Shown: in pieces, positions 44,103 to 52,882 of the stretch
How positions within the stretch are numbered: position 1 is the first letter of the stretch
Layout of the letters: each line of letters begins with the position of its first letter
Source: JAABTL01 sp964465355
GTDB lineage: Bacteria; Deinococcota; Deinococci; Deinococcales; Trueperaceae
Length of the DNA stretch: 64,000 nt
NCBI GenBank assembly: GCA_964465355.1
Contig: CAYXJZ010000001.1
Location: 66,419-130,418 of the forward strand
Direction: 5' to 3'
The notes under the pieces: generated by a model
Databases searched by the model: none
Told to the model about the DNA's origin: nothing
What the model saw: only the letters and a program-made list of their open reading frames with translations
Translations under genes and position numbers: made by a program

Positions 44103-45554
44103 TCACGGGTTCGTACGGCGGTCGACCGTCTCCTGCGAAGGCTCGAAGTACCGCCCGGCAACGGCCCGGTACCAAGGATCAACGGCGACGGCCAGCACCG
44201 GACTCTCGACACCAGGCTGCCATTCGCCCACGTCGAAAGCAGTCCTGTCGTCCTGCCAACCGGGGACAGGAGGCAGGTCGACCTCGATTCGACGGCCATC
44301 GTCACGCTCGCGTCCCACCACGGTCAGCGGATCGAGCGAGGGCGCGATGTCGGGGTTGACCACATCGCTACCGAAGAGTTCCTGCGTACCCGCACCTGCC
44401 AAGAGGCTGTCTCCTGCGCCGGATTCACCTGCGGCGCCGATGATGTCGGCCTCGCCGGCAGGCGGGAGGGACGAGGAGACCGGGTCGGAGACAGGCATAT
44501 CGGGCTCGGCGCCGACCAACTGGTAGCCACGGACCACCACGCGGTTGGGTGTGACACCCACCGCCCCAAGCAGGTCGCTGCTCTCGGGGTCCATCTGTGA
44601 TGCCTCGAGCAGCCTGTCCAGTCGATCCATCGGGGCAGGCGTGTTCGCCTGGTCTGCATCGATCGTCTCCGGCGTGATGGCCGCATCCGACAAGGCGATG
44701 GCTTCAGCCGCGGGAGAACCCTCGCCTAGGAACCTGGCCACCAGTTCCTCGGCCGTGGAATCCGATCCGTAGGCGCGGGCAAGGTGCTCGAACACGGACT
44801 CGAGTGCTTCCCTCGAGACCGGGGCCTCTCCCTGGCTCGGGCTACCTGCAGCGGGTGGTGGCACCAGATCCCGAAGTGTCTCTGCGACAGCTTCGAGGTA
44901 GGCATCACCCCGGATCGCTGCGTCGAAGGCGACGGCATCCGCCAGCCTCAGGACGTTGTCGATCGAGACGGTCGCAGTACTCGAGGCAGGGCTCGGCGTC
45001 ATCTGGGCGCCGCTCGGACCAGCAGCTCCCAAAGGCATGAGGACCAGGAGCAAGACACAGGCCACCGGCACGGTCACCCACCACCCGGTCGAAGGCGACG
45101 GAAGGATCGGTGCGACCTCGGCAGGCACCATGGCCCCGGCCTTCGCCACTGCTCGACGATGCAGAGCGAACGCCACCGCACTCCCGAAGGGATCGACGTC
45201 GATGGCCGTACGAAGCAGTCCAGCAAGTCCGTAACGTTCATCGCCCAGACCAGCAACATGGGACCAGTCGATCGGCCGCACCTGATGAAGCCAAAGATAG
45301 ACACCAACCGCAGCCAACCCGGCCACGAACACAGGGATCCAGACCATCTGGGCTGCGGGAAAGTCGGCAGCCCTGCTCAAGACCCTGGTGATCACCGCGG
45401 CCGCCAACCCAGTCGTCACCGCCCAAAAAACGGTCACGATGGCACGACGTAGGACCAACCGGCGACGGACTTCGGCCATGGCAGGCGAAGCGAGCTGCAT
45501 GGATTCACCATACCGCCCAGCGTCACGTGCTCTGGAAGCGTTTACGACGGTCAT
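44103..45554 (-). CDS. DUF4175-like membrane protein, module 1
   Basis: A 483-residue protein with two N-terminal membrane helices (ITRV-type pair near residues 38-90, including MVWIPVFVAGLAAVGVYLWL), a DERYGLAGLLRTAIDV motif, and a third helix (WWVTVPVACVLLLVLMPLGA near 170). A long Ala/Pro/Asp/Ser-rich extracytoplasmic region follows. The helix-motif-helix layout resembles DUF4175 proteins and its module-2 counterpart at 58989. In mxa clusters the equivalent place holds MxaA/MxaK, but I see no firm homology. The ATG overlaps the XoxJ-like stop by four bases. Start could be the internal Met of MAEVRRRL. Confidence 0.6.
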   Translation of the reverse strand: MTVVNASRARDAGRYGESMQLASPAMAEVRRRLVLRRAIVTVFWAVTTGLAAAVITRVLSRAADFPAAQMVWIPVFVAGLAAVGVYLWLHQVRPIDWSHVAGLGDERYGLAGLLRTAIDVDPFGSAVAFALHRRAVAKAGAMVPAEVAPILPSPSTGWWVTVPVACVLLLVLMPLGAAGPSGAQMTPSPASSTATVSIDNVLRLADAVAFDAAIRGDAYLEAVAETLRDLVPPPAAGSPSQGEAPVSREALESVFEHLARAYGSDSTAEELVARFLGEGSPAAEAIALSDAAITPETIDADQANTPAPMDRLDRLLEASQMDPESSDLLGAVGVTPNRVVVRGYQLVGAEPDMPVSDPVSSSLPPAGEADIIGAAGESGAGDSLLAGAGTQELFGSDVVNPDIAPSLDPLTVVGRERDDGRRIEVDLPPVPGWQDDRTAFDVGEWQPGVESPVLAVAVDPWYRAVAGRYFEPSQETVDRRTNP

Positions 45555-46432
45555 CTAGGAGAGGTACCTGGAAGTCCATGTTCCTGTAAGAGGTTCTCCA
45601 CGCTGCCATCGGCAGCCAACAACGCTATGGCAGCATCGACGGCTTGGCGCATGAACGCATCGCTCTGCAAGAAGACGGCACCAAAACGCTGGGTCGGAAG
45701 GCTCATGGGTGCAGCTCCGATGGTCCGGATTCCAGCAAACATCCCCTGGGCCAACGCGCTGCGCAGGCCTGCCTCCCAGATGAGGATAGCGTCCAGTTCC
45801 TCCTCTAACAGCCGTTCCAACAGGAACAAGTGGTTCGGGTACGGGATCCTTCGCCAGCGAGAAGCCTCGGGCAACGCCGAGTTGTAGGTCACGAAGCTCA
45901 GGTCTGCGCTGCTCGATTGCCTGGTCCCGATCCTCGCCCCCGGGGGGATCTCAGCAAGGGTGGAAGCTGGATCCTCCTCCTTGACGGCAAACACGAACCC
46001 CATCTCGACATAGGGACGCGAGATCGTGAGCCAATCCACGACGCGACTCTCCGACAGCAGAAAGCCCATCATCATCGGACAGCGGTTGCTCAACAGGATG
46101 TAGAGCTCCCCTTCATTGACGGGGAAGCGGTAATCGAGGATCGGTGGAGCTCGAAGCCCTGCCACCTCGACGATCTCAACGTCGAGGAGCAGCGCTTCAC
46201 CGATGCGACGCGCGAGGTCGGCTTCGAAGCCGGCCAACACACCCTCCGTGTTGATGCAGACACGGAGGGTGTCACCGTCAAGGCGTCGTATAGGATCGAG
46301 GAAGTCTGGAGGCACGGCCGGGCGACCAAGGTCACCCTGCGCGAGCGCGACCTGTCCACACAGGAACACGAGAAAAGCAGCCCACAACGCCGTTCGCAAG
46401 ATAGAGGTTGGCGCACGACCAAAGAACGACAA
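45551..46432 (-). CDS. XoxJ-like periplasmic binding protein A1
   Basis: A 293-residue exported binding protein of the SBP_bac_3 fold, found next to PQQ dehydrogenases. The signal peptide is TALWAAFLVFLCGQVALA. The mature domain has DTLRVCINTEGVLAGFEADL, then LRAPPILDYRFPVNEGELYI and MMGFLLSESRVVDWLTISRP. IGTRQSSSADLSFVTYNSAL follows. It is a close paralogue of the gene at 50886 (shared RAPPILDYRFPVNE and GFLLSESR). The TTG at 46432 has AAGGAG ten bases upstream, with TATCTT as a possible -10. First gene of module 1, coupled to the membrane protein gene. Confidence 0.75.
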   Translation of the reverse strand: MSFFGRAPTSILRTALWAAFLVFLCGQVALAQGDLGRPAVPPDFLDPIRRLDGDTLRVCINTEGVLAGFEADLARRIGEALLLDVEIVEVAGLRAPPILDYRFPVNEGELYILLSNRCPMMMGFLLSESRVVDWLTISRPYVEMGFVFAVKEEDPASTLAEIPPGARIGTRQSSSADLSFVTYNSALPEASRWRRIPYPNHLFLLERLLEEELDAILIWEAGLRSALAQGMFAGIRTIGAAPMSLPTQRFGAVFLQSDAFMRQAVDAAIALLAADGSVENLLQEHGLPGTSPR

Positions 46433-46546
46433 AGCCTGGGTGCTCCTTCCAAGATACGACCATCACGAACCGATGCCGGTCGATCGATCGATCGCAAGCC
46501 ATGGGTGATCGGTTCTTGGTGAAGATCCGCATCGCCACATAGGCCC

Positions 46547-46577
46547 GGTGGGTCACGGTCAGGAACCGTGACCCACC
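46547..46577 (-). terminator. stem-loop downstream of PQQ dehydrogenase 1
   Basis: A perfect 13-bp stem (GGTGGGTCACGGT / ACCGTGACCCACC) with a five-base loop, about 38 bases after the dehydrogenase stop. No U-tract follows on the minus strand. It may be a factor-assisted terminator or an mRNA-stabilising element separating the dehydrogenase from the module-1 genes. Confidence 0.65.
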
Positions 46578-46615
46578 AAGACGGTTGACGAATCAGCGCG
46601 GCAAGTCGACGCCGC

Positions 46616-48379
46616 TCAACGCGAAGGAAGCCGGAAGACGTACATCGCCGGACGGCCGTAGGGGGCTTCCTGTCCCGTGACCCCCAGGTAGATCGCTTCA
46701 ACCAGGGTACCGCCGCCCGAGCCGACGGCCACGTACTGCACCCCGTCGACCTCGTAGCTCACGGGGTGACCGCCGATGGCACTACCGAGGATCGTCTCCC
46801 AAAGGACGTCACCGGTGGCAGCATCCCATGCGCGGAAGCGCCGGTTGACGTCACCAGCGAAGACAAGACCACCACCGGTGGACATCACGGGCATGATCGG
46901 GGCAACCTGCTCGTACAGCCAAAGGGTGCGGCCGGTCTCAGCCGAGATCGCCTGAAGGGTCCCCACGTTGGTCTCACCAGGGGCGGGAACCGGATCCAGG
47001 CTGATGCCGTACATGTCCTCTGGGGTCCACTCGTCCGTCACGATCTCAGGGAACATGCAGAACCGATGCAGACCCTGGTAGATGGCGTTGGTGCCAGGGT
47101 TGTAGGCGCCGGCCATCCAGTCGCGACCACCAAGCGCGGTTGGGCAGACCATGCCGTAGGGCTCGTCGATGCTCGTGGGGATGACGTCTTCGTTCACAAT
47201 GACAGTACCGTCACCGAGGATCTCGGTCACGACGTTCTGGAGGACCGTTGGCCTTGCCCAGAGGAACTCCCCTGTCTCGCGATCAAGGCTGTAGACGATC
47301 CCGGTCTTCCCAGGGATGTTGGTCAGGGTGCGGTAGACCTGGCCTGGCACGATGTTGGGGTTGATCCAGGCGACCTCGCTGGGATCGGGGGCCACCTCGG
47401 TATCGATCGCCATGCGCTCGAAGGGGTGGTCCAAGTCCCAGTTGTCGCGAGGCAGATGCTGGTAGTACCAGACGATCTCACCGGTGTCAGCGTCGATGGC
47501 AAGTGTGCTGTTCGAGTACAGCACGTCGTCGCCAACGGTGCCGCGGAGGATCTCGGGGGATGGGGCCGGGACCGAAGTGCCCCAGAAGAGCAGGCCCAGG
47601 TCGGGATCGTAGGCACCCACGTGACCCCAGGCGCCAACATGGAGTCGGGACTCGGTAGGCAGATCGCCCCAGGTCTCGCCGCCGGCCTCACCCGGTCGGG
47701 GGATGAGGAAGGTGCGCCAGAGTTCCTCACCCGAGTTCGAGTCGTGGGCAGTGATGAAGCAGCCGCCGGGGAGAGCGGGGTCGCAGGCGCGACCGCTGAT
47801 GACCTTGCCACCGACGATCAGGGGACCGGAGCTCTGCCCGATGACCCGGTAGTCGCCGACGGAGGACTCCCACAGAAGCTGGCCCGTGCGGGCATCGAGG
47901 GCGATGACATTGGCGTCCATCGTGGAGTGATAGATCTTGTCCTCATAGATGGCGATGTTGCGCGTCATCAGCGAGGCGATCGCCGGAATGCCCGTGACGC
48001 CCTGCTGATCAGGCACGCCGCGGCGGTACTCCCAGATGAGGTCGCCGTTGGTCGCATCGAGGGCTTGGATGGTGTCCTCGGCCTGAGCCAGGTACATCAC
48101 ACCGTTGTAGACCAGCGGGGTACCTTCATACGGCCCGGTGACCATGGCACGCGACCAGGCCAGGACCAGGCTGTCGACGTTGGAAGCGTCGATCTGGCTA
48201 AGCGGGCTGTGCCCCCAGCCGTTGTAGGTACGGCGGGACATCAGCCAGTCCCCGTCGGACGGGTTGACCAGAACCTCATCGGTTGCAGGGCTGAAGCTCC
48301 CGACCGTACCTTGAGCTAGACCGACGGTGCCGATCATCAAGGCCGCGGCAAGCAACCATCGCATCAATCCTTTGGACAT
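46616..48379 (-). CDS. PQQ-dependent alcohol dehydrogenase 1 (predicted lanthanide type)
   Basis: A 587-residue periplasmic quinoprotein with an eight-bladed propeller. The signal peptide is MRWLLAAALMIGTVGLAQG. Propeller W-motifs recur (ALDATNGDLIWEYRR, AWDAATGDVLWETILG). The catalytic Asp and the Asp two residues later lie in RDNWDLDHPFERM near residue 315; D-x-D is the lanthanide signature. The usual Asn in GTGNP is Ser in WGTSVPAPSPE, the usual Glu motif is replaced by RACDPALPGGC, and no vicinal Cys-Cys is seen. It is close to the gene at 48853. Start chosen for AAAGGGG nine bases upstream; ATG at 48397 is possible. Confidence 0.88.
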   Translation of the reverse strand: MSKGLMRWLLAAALMIGTVGLAQGTVGSFSPATDEVLVNPSDGDWLMSRRTYNGWGHSPLSQIDASNVDSLVLAWSRAMVTGPYEGTPLVYNGVMYLAQAEDTIQALDATNGDLIWEYRRGVPDQQGVTGIPAIASLMTRNIAIYEDKIYHSTMDANVIALDARTGQLLWESSVGDYRVIGQSSGPLIVGGKVISGRACDPALPGGCFITAHDSNSGEELWRTFLIPRPGEAGGETWGDLPTESRLHVGAWGHVGAYDPDLGLLFWGTSVPAPSPEILRGTVGDDVLYSNSTLAIDADTGEIVWYYQHLPRDNWDLDHPFERMAIDTEVAPDPSEVAWINPNIVPGQVYRTLTNIPGKTGIVYSLDRETGEFLWARPTVLQNVVTEILGDGTVIVNEDVIPTSIDEPYGMVCPTALGGRDWMAGAYNPGTNAIYQGLHRFCMFPEIVTDEWTPEDMYGISLDPVPAPGETNVGTLQAISAETGRTLWLYEQVAPIMPVMSTGGGLVFAGDVNRRFRAWDAATGDVLWETILGSAIGGHPVSYEVDGVQYVAVGSGGGTLVEAIYLGVTGQEAPYGRPAMYVFRLPSR

Positions 48380-48491
48380 TCCAACAACCCCTTTCATTGC
48401 CTTCCGATCTATGGATGCTCTGACACGATAGTCAGATGCTGGTTAGAGCTGAGAACCACCGACCGCACCACGATGGCCGCCATCTGACAAA

Positions 48492-48512
48492 CTCAAGCGA
48501 CCAACGCTTGAG
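48492..48512. promoter_or_regulatory. inverted repeat upstream of PQQ dehydrogenase 1
   Basis: CTCAAGCG, five bases, CGCTTGAG: a perfect 8-bp inverted repeat about 115 bases before the dehydrogenase start. The size and spacing suit a dimeric regulator. A short hairpin is the alternative. Confidence 0.45.
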
Positions 48513-48784
48513 CAAAGCCAGCCCAATACATCAATCATGCAATCCACTGACTGACGTGGTCACACCTCCTCCCAGATGCTCAACGTGCCATTAAGTGCCA
48601 TTGATGCTCCAGCCTACATGGGGCCCTAGCCTTCTTTCTGACCTTCGATGCGAAGCGCGTACACAGCCTGTACGATCCCGCAAGGGTCAATCGTCCCGGG
48701 TGCATGGACCTTCATGATGAGAAGGCCGATCGCTGCGACTTCCCTGGCCAACGGCGAAGTCAGTGCATGCTCGTTCCCCCCAAC

Positions 48785-48826
48785 AACGGATGGGCCGCGA
48801 CGAGTTCTCGTCGCGGCCCATCCGTT
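48785..48826 (-). terminator. stem-loop downstream of PQQ dehydrogenase 2
   Basis: Two perfectly complementary 20-base arms (48785-48804 and 48807-48826) around TT, 27 bases after the stop of the dehydrogenase at 48853. On the minus strand only TTGTT follows, so it is not a classical U-tract terminator. Very stable. Confidence 0.7.
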
Positions 48827-48852
48827 CAACCGATCCTGAGACCTAGGTCAGG

Positions 48853-50592
48853 TCAGTTCCCAAGCTTGAACACGTAGACCACGTTGCTGCCGGAGGGCGG
48901 CAGGGGCAAGCCGGTCGCCTGGTTGTAGAGGCCGGCAAAGCCGAAACCGCCGGCAGGAACGGCCACGTACTGGACACCATCGACGTCGTAGCTGATGGGG
49001 AAACCGCCGACGCCAGCACCGAGGATCGACTCCCACAGCACTTCGCCGGTGGCTGCATCCCACGCCCGGAAGCGGCGGTCGGCGTCGCCAGCGAAGATCA
49101 GGCCACCGCCGGTGGACAGCAGCGACGTGATCGCCTGCTCCTGCTCGTACTTCCACAGCTCCTCGCCCGTCTCGGCCGAGTAGGCGCGCAGCGTGCCGAG
49201 GTAGGTTTCGCCCGGAGCCATGATGAAGGGGTAGGTAATGCCGTAAAGGTCTTCCGGAGTCCACTCGTCGGTGAAGATCTCCGGCATCATGCAGACGTTC
49301 GCAAGGCCCTGGTAGATGGCGTTGGTGCCGGGGTTGTAGGCGCCGGCCATCCAGTCGCGACCACCGCCGACGGTGGGGCAGACCATGCCGTAGGGATCGT
49401 CGATGCTGTCGGGGATGACCTCTTCGTTCACGATCACCCGGCCGTTGGGCAGGATCTCGGTCACCACGTTCTGCATGACGGTGGGTCGCGCCCAGAGGAA
49501 CTCACCCGTCTCCCGATCCAGGCTGTAGATGATGCCCGTCTTCCCCGGGATGTTGGTCAAGGTCTTGTAGACACGACCAGGCGTCACGTCGGGGTTGATC
49601 CAAGCCACCTCGGAGGGGTTGGGGGCCACTTCGGTATCGATGAGCATGCGCTCGAAGGGATGGTCAAAGTCCCAGTTGTCGCGCGGCAAATGCTGGTAGT
49701 ACCAGACCAGCTCACCGGTCTCGGGCCGGATGGCAAGCGTGCTGTTCGAGTACAGGACGTCCTCGCCCACCGTACCGCGCATGACCTCGGGCGAGGGAGC
49801 AGGCACCGAGGTCCCCCAATAGAGCAGGCCGAGCTCGGGGTCGAAAGCGCCGACGTTCCCCCAGGCGCCTACGTGGAGGCGGGACTCGGTGGGGAGGTCA
49901 CCCCAGGTGTCGCCACCGGGCTCACCAGGACGGGGGATCAAGTAGGTACGCCACAGCTCCTCGCCGTTGTCGGCCGCATGACCGGCCAGGAAGCAGCCGC
50001 CTGGCAACGCGGGGTCGCAGGAACGGCCGCTGACGACCACGCCGTTCACGACAAGCGGACCGGAGCTGTGCCCGATCACGCGGTAGTCGCCGACCTCGGT
50101 TTCCCACAGGAGCTGCCCTGTGGCAGCGTCGAGGGCGATGATATTCGCGTCGAAGGTGGAGTGGAAGATCTTGCCGTCGTAGATGGCGATGTTGCGAACG
50201 TTTTCGGTACCGCCAAGCGTCGTGACCTCGGAGCGGTCGGGGATGTCACGCCGGTACTCCCAGACGAGGTCGCCGGTAGCCCCGTCCAATGCTCGGATCG
50301 TGTCTTGCGGCATCGGCAAGTACATGACACCGTTGTAGACCAGAGGCGTGCTTTCCACGCCGCCTGCAGTCATGCCGGCAGCCCAAGCCAAGGTCAGGTT
50401 AGCCACGTTGGAGGTGTTGATCTGGTCGAGTGGGCTATGCCCCCAGCCGCTGTAGGTCCGGCGGGACATGATCCAATCGGCATCGGAGGGGTTGGCGAGA
50501 GTCGATTCGTCCTGTGCGAAGGTCCAGGAAGCAGCCATGACCAGCAGGGCAAGGACCAGACTCAGGGCGCGATGAAGTTGTCGCATGTGCAT
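48853..50592 (-). CDS. PQQ-dependent alcohol dehydrogenase 2 (predicted lanthanide type)
   Basis: A 579-residue quinoprotein, a close paralogue of dehydrogenase 1. The signal peptide is RALSLVLALLVMAASWTFA. Landmarks are SRRTYSGWGHSPLDQIN, RALDGATGDLVWEYRR, RSCDPALPGGCFLAGH, YWGTSVPAPSPEV, RDNWDFDHPFERM near residue 306 (D-x-D), and a GGGRDWMAGAYNPGTNAIYQ segment. As in its paralogue, the usual Asn and Glu ligands are not found. AAGGAG lies nine bases before the ATG at 50592; the frame stays open upstream but lacks support. The cytochrome and XoxJ-like genes lie just upstream on the same strand. Confidence 0.9.
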   Translation of the reverse strand: MHMRQLHRALSLVLALLVMAASWTFAQDESTLANPSDADWIMSRRTYSGWGHSPLDQINTSNVANLTLAWAAGMTAGGVESTPLVYNGVMYLPMPQDTIRALDGATGDLVWEYRRDIPDRSEVTTLGGTENVRNIAIYDGKIFHSTFDANIIALDAATGQLLWETEVGDYRVIGHSSGPLVVNGVVVSGRSCDPALPGGCFLAGHAADNGEELWRTYLIPRPGEPGGDTWGDLPTESRLHVGAWGNVGAFDPELGLLYWGTSVPAPSPEVMRGTVGEDVLYSNSTLAIRPETGELVWYYQHLPRDNWDFDHPFERMLIDTEVAPNPSEVAWINPDVTPGRVYKTLTNIPGKTGIIYSLDRETGEFLWARPTVMQNVVTEILPNGRVIVNEEVIPDSIDDPYGMVCPTVGGGRDWMAGAYNPGTNAIYQGLANVCMMPEIFTDEWTPEDLYGITYPFIMAPGETYLGTLRAYSAETGEELWKYEQEQAITSLLSTGGGLIFAGDADRRFRAWDAATGEVLWESILGAGVGGFPISYDVDGVQYVAVPAGGFGFAGLYNQATGLPLPPSGSNVVYVFKLGN

Positions 50593-50885
50593 CAAGTGAC
50601 GCTCCTTGTGTCTTCGGATAGCGTGAAGAGGGTGAGCGGAATCACCCCAAACGTACGAGCAAACACGTATCGATATCTGGCGTTGAGCGAACGTTACCTC
50701 CACATCTGGGCACAGCATTGACGAAGCCAAGACTCGCAACCAAGCGCCCGCGCACCCATTGGCTAGAACGTGTCCAATGCGTCTGTGTCGCATGAGGATG
50801 CCAAAGTCAAGGTTACAGGGGGCGGGTCAGCAACAGCAAGGCGCGCGATCGCACAAGGGACACAAGTCCCAGATCTGACGTCAGC
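50593..50885. other. intergenic region upstream of PQQ dehydrogenase 2
   Basis: About 290 bases without a convincing gene. It likely contains the dehydrogenase 2 promoter and a leader. I could not identify a clear -10/-35 pair or repeat. Confidence 0.4.
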
Positions 50886-51767
50886 TCAGTTCTGCCTTGG
50901 CGCACGGCCGGGGACGCCGTGCACCTCCAGTAGACGCGCGATGGTGCCGTCGTCTATCAGCACGTGGATGGCTTGGTCTACAGCACTACGCAGGAAGCCC
51001 TCGCGGCTCAGGAAGACAGCCCCGAATCGCTGCGTCGGGGGCGCCAAAGGCTGCGGATCGATGGCACGTAGACCGGCGGCCTGTAGGTCTCCGCCTACGC
51101 CCGCGTACAAACCTGGTTCCCAGACGAGGATGGCTTCGAGTTCCCCCTCCACCAGACGATCGATGAGCAATCGGTTGTCGGGGTACGGGATGCGGCGCCA
51201 ACGCATCCCCTCGCTGCGGCGGTCGTTCAGGATCGTGAACGCGATGTCGACGGTACTGAGGATCTTCGTCCCAACCCTACTTCCCGGGACCAAGTCCGCC
51301 AATGACGCCACACGCTCCTCCCTTGTGACCAGCACGAAGCCCAACTCGACGTAGGGCCGGGAGAGGGTTAGCCAGTCGGCGAACCGGCTCTCAGAGAGGA
51401 GAAACCCCGTCATCATCTGACAATCGTTGTGCAAGAGGATGTACAACTCGTCCTCGTTGACCGGGAAGCGGTAGTCGAGGATGGGTGGCGCGCGGTGACC
51501 GGACACCTCCTTGATCTCGACAGACAACAGCAAGGCGTCGCCGATGGCCCGCGCCAGGTCGACCTCGAAAGGCGCAAGGATGCTCTCGGCGTTGACGCAA
51601 ATCGTCAAGCTGTCACCTTGTAGCCTACGGGTGAAGTCCAAGAACTCCGAGGGCACGTCTGGACGGACGACGCCACCTTGTGCCAGCGCCAGGCCGAGCC
51701 AAGACCACAGCCAGAGCCAGCCCGCCACCCCCCAACCGACCGAGGGGCCCGCTCGCCGCATCACCAT
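50886..51767 (-). CDS. XoxJ-like periplasmic binding protein A2
   Basis: A 293-residue exported SBP_bac_3-fold protein, paralogous to the gene at 45551. The signal segment is VAGWLWLWSWLGLALAQGG. The mature part has DSLTICVNAESILAPFEVDL, RAPPILDYRFPVNEDELYI, TGFLLSESRFADWLTLSRP and FGAVFLSREGFLRSAVDQA. XoxJ/MxaJ proteins are thought to help assemble or activate the dehydrogenase. It lies between the cytochrome c gene (34 bases upstream) and dehydrogenase 2 (293 bases downstream). The latter gap may hold a separate promoter. Confidence 0.75.
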   Translation of the reverse strand: MVMRRAGPSVGWGVAGWLWLWSWLGLALAQGGVVRPDVPSEFLDFTRRLQGDSLTICVNAESILAPFEVDLARAIGDALLLSVEIKEVSGHRAPPILDYRFPVNEDELYILLHNDCQMMTGFLLSESRFADWLTLSRPYVELGFVLVTREERVASLADLVPGSRVGTKILSTVDIAFTILNDRRSEGMRWRRIPYPDNRLLIDRLVEGELEAILVWEPGLYAGVGGDLQAAGLRAIDPQPLAPPTQRFGAVFLSREGFLRSAVDQAIHVLIDDGTIARLLEVHGVPGRAPRQN

Positions 51768-51801
51768 CCGCTTGTCATGCCGCGCACACCGACCAACGCG
51801 A

Positions 51802-52698
51802 TTAGCGCCGCTCGATCACGATCTGCCTGAGTTGGTCGGGGTCGCTGCTCAACGCCACCTCTCCGGCAGGGTAGTTGTTGACGGAGAGCCAGAAGGCAGC
51901 GATGTCGACGTAGGTGGAGTCGGCCAGACGCCCCGCGTTGTCGAGGGGCATACGGGTGGAAATGTAGCTGTACAAGGTGTCGAAGGTCCGGCCACCCCAT
52001 TCGCGGAAGAAGGACAACTGCGTCAGCGGCGGGCTGTGCAGTCCACCGCGGAGGGTGTTTCCGTGGCAATGGGCGCAGGCTTCCATGTAGGCTGCCTGCC
52101 CACGTTCGGCTTGTGCAACCAGGTAGTAGCCCGTGGTGTCGTCCATGACTTCCGCGTCCGACACCTCTGCGAGGCTGACCTCTTCACCCAAGGCCTCTGC
52201 ACGCATGGCGTGGACTTCAGCAGCCGTCAGGCCGTGCTCGCGCATGCCGGCCACATCAGTCGGGCCGAACAGAGCGAAACCTTCCGGCCGGTCGGCCTCA
52301 ACCGACCAGGCGGTCAAGATGTGGTTCAGGACGGCTGCGATCTCGTCGTCACTGAGATGCCCCCAGGCCGGCATAGCGCCGTTGTAGGTCACCCCCCCAA
52401 CGGAGATCTCACCGGCCAAACCGTAGAGCAGGGTTCCCAGCAGCACCTCACGACCACCCTCAAGACCGGCCAGATCGAGAAGGCGAAGGTCGTTGAGCGG
52501 CGGGAAGACGCCGGGCACGCCGGCGCCATTCAGCATGTGACAACCCGCGCATGAGCCGGTGAACACCTGGGTGCCGAGTTCTTCCCACACGAAGGGGGCG
52601 CCGGTTTCCGTCACCGGCGCCCCGACCTGAGCAGATGTGACAGCCAACATGACGCCTGCCAGCGCGGTCAAGGCGAACTTTCGAAGTCGAGTCATCAT
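51802..52698 (-). CDS. periplasmic two-haem cytochrome c
   Basis: A 298-residue exported c-type cytochrome with two CxxCH haem sites: CAGCH in FTGSCAGCHMLNGAGVPGVF near residue 50 and CAHCH in AYMEACAHCHGNTLRGG near 208. The signal peptide is KFALTALAGVMLAVTSAQ. The first domain has Met in GAMPAWGHLSDDEI as the likely sixth ligand; RMPLDNAGRLADS may supply it in the second. It is the probable electron acceptor of the neighbouring PQQ dehydrogenases, as XoxG/MxaG are, although those have one haem. The ATG at 52698 is preceded by GAGGGTTGCGAG. Confidence 0.87.
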   Translation of the reverse strand: MMTRLRKFALTALAGVMLAVTSAQVGAPVTETGAPFVWEELGTQVFTGSCAGCHMLNGAGVPGVFPPLNDLRLLDLAGLEGGREVLLGTLLYGLAGEISVGGVTYNGAMPAWGHLSDDEIAAVLNHILTAWSVEADRPEGFALFGPTDVAGMREHGLTAAEVHAMRAEALGEEVSLAEVSDAEVMDDTTGYYLVAQAERGQAAYMEACAHCHGNTLRGGLHSPPLTQLSFFREWGGRTFDTLYSYISTRMPLDNAGRLADSTYVDIAAFWLSVNNYPAGEVALSSDPDQLRQIVIERR

Positions 52699-52882
52699 GA
52701 TCTCGCAACCCTCTCTGTATGCAGGGGGACCTGCTCCGCCGACTCCACCACCAGGATCCGGCCCGACGATGGGGAGGTTTGTCCCGAGTATACGTAGAGG
52801 AGTAGCAGGCTGCGGGTCCTGTGTACACGCCACTTCGATAGATCCCTTCACGAAGCCTTGAAGCAAGTTGCGCCCCTCAACC

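Larger units (their letters stand above)
48380..48852. other. intergenic region between the two PQQ dehydrogenase genes
   Basis: About 470 bases, visibly richer in A+T than its surroundings. It holds a 21-base inverted repeat (48492-48512), a repeated TGCCATT near 48590-48605, and a strong stem-loop near its right end. Short open frames here look non-coding. It should contain the promoter of dehydrogenase 1; I cannot fix its -10 and -35 boxes. Confidence 0.55.

Noticed and set aside
48626..48829. A 67-codon minus-strand frame between the two PQQ dehydrogenases
   Set aside because: It begins inside the stem-loop, has no ribosome-binding site and no recognisable features.
46616..50592. Calling dehydrogenases 1 and 2 methanol dehydrogenase (MxaF/XoxF)
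   Set aside because: They lack the vicinal cysteines and two of the metal ligands, and no formaldehyde or C1 pathway genes are visible. Only a general alcohol dehydrogenase call is justified.
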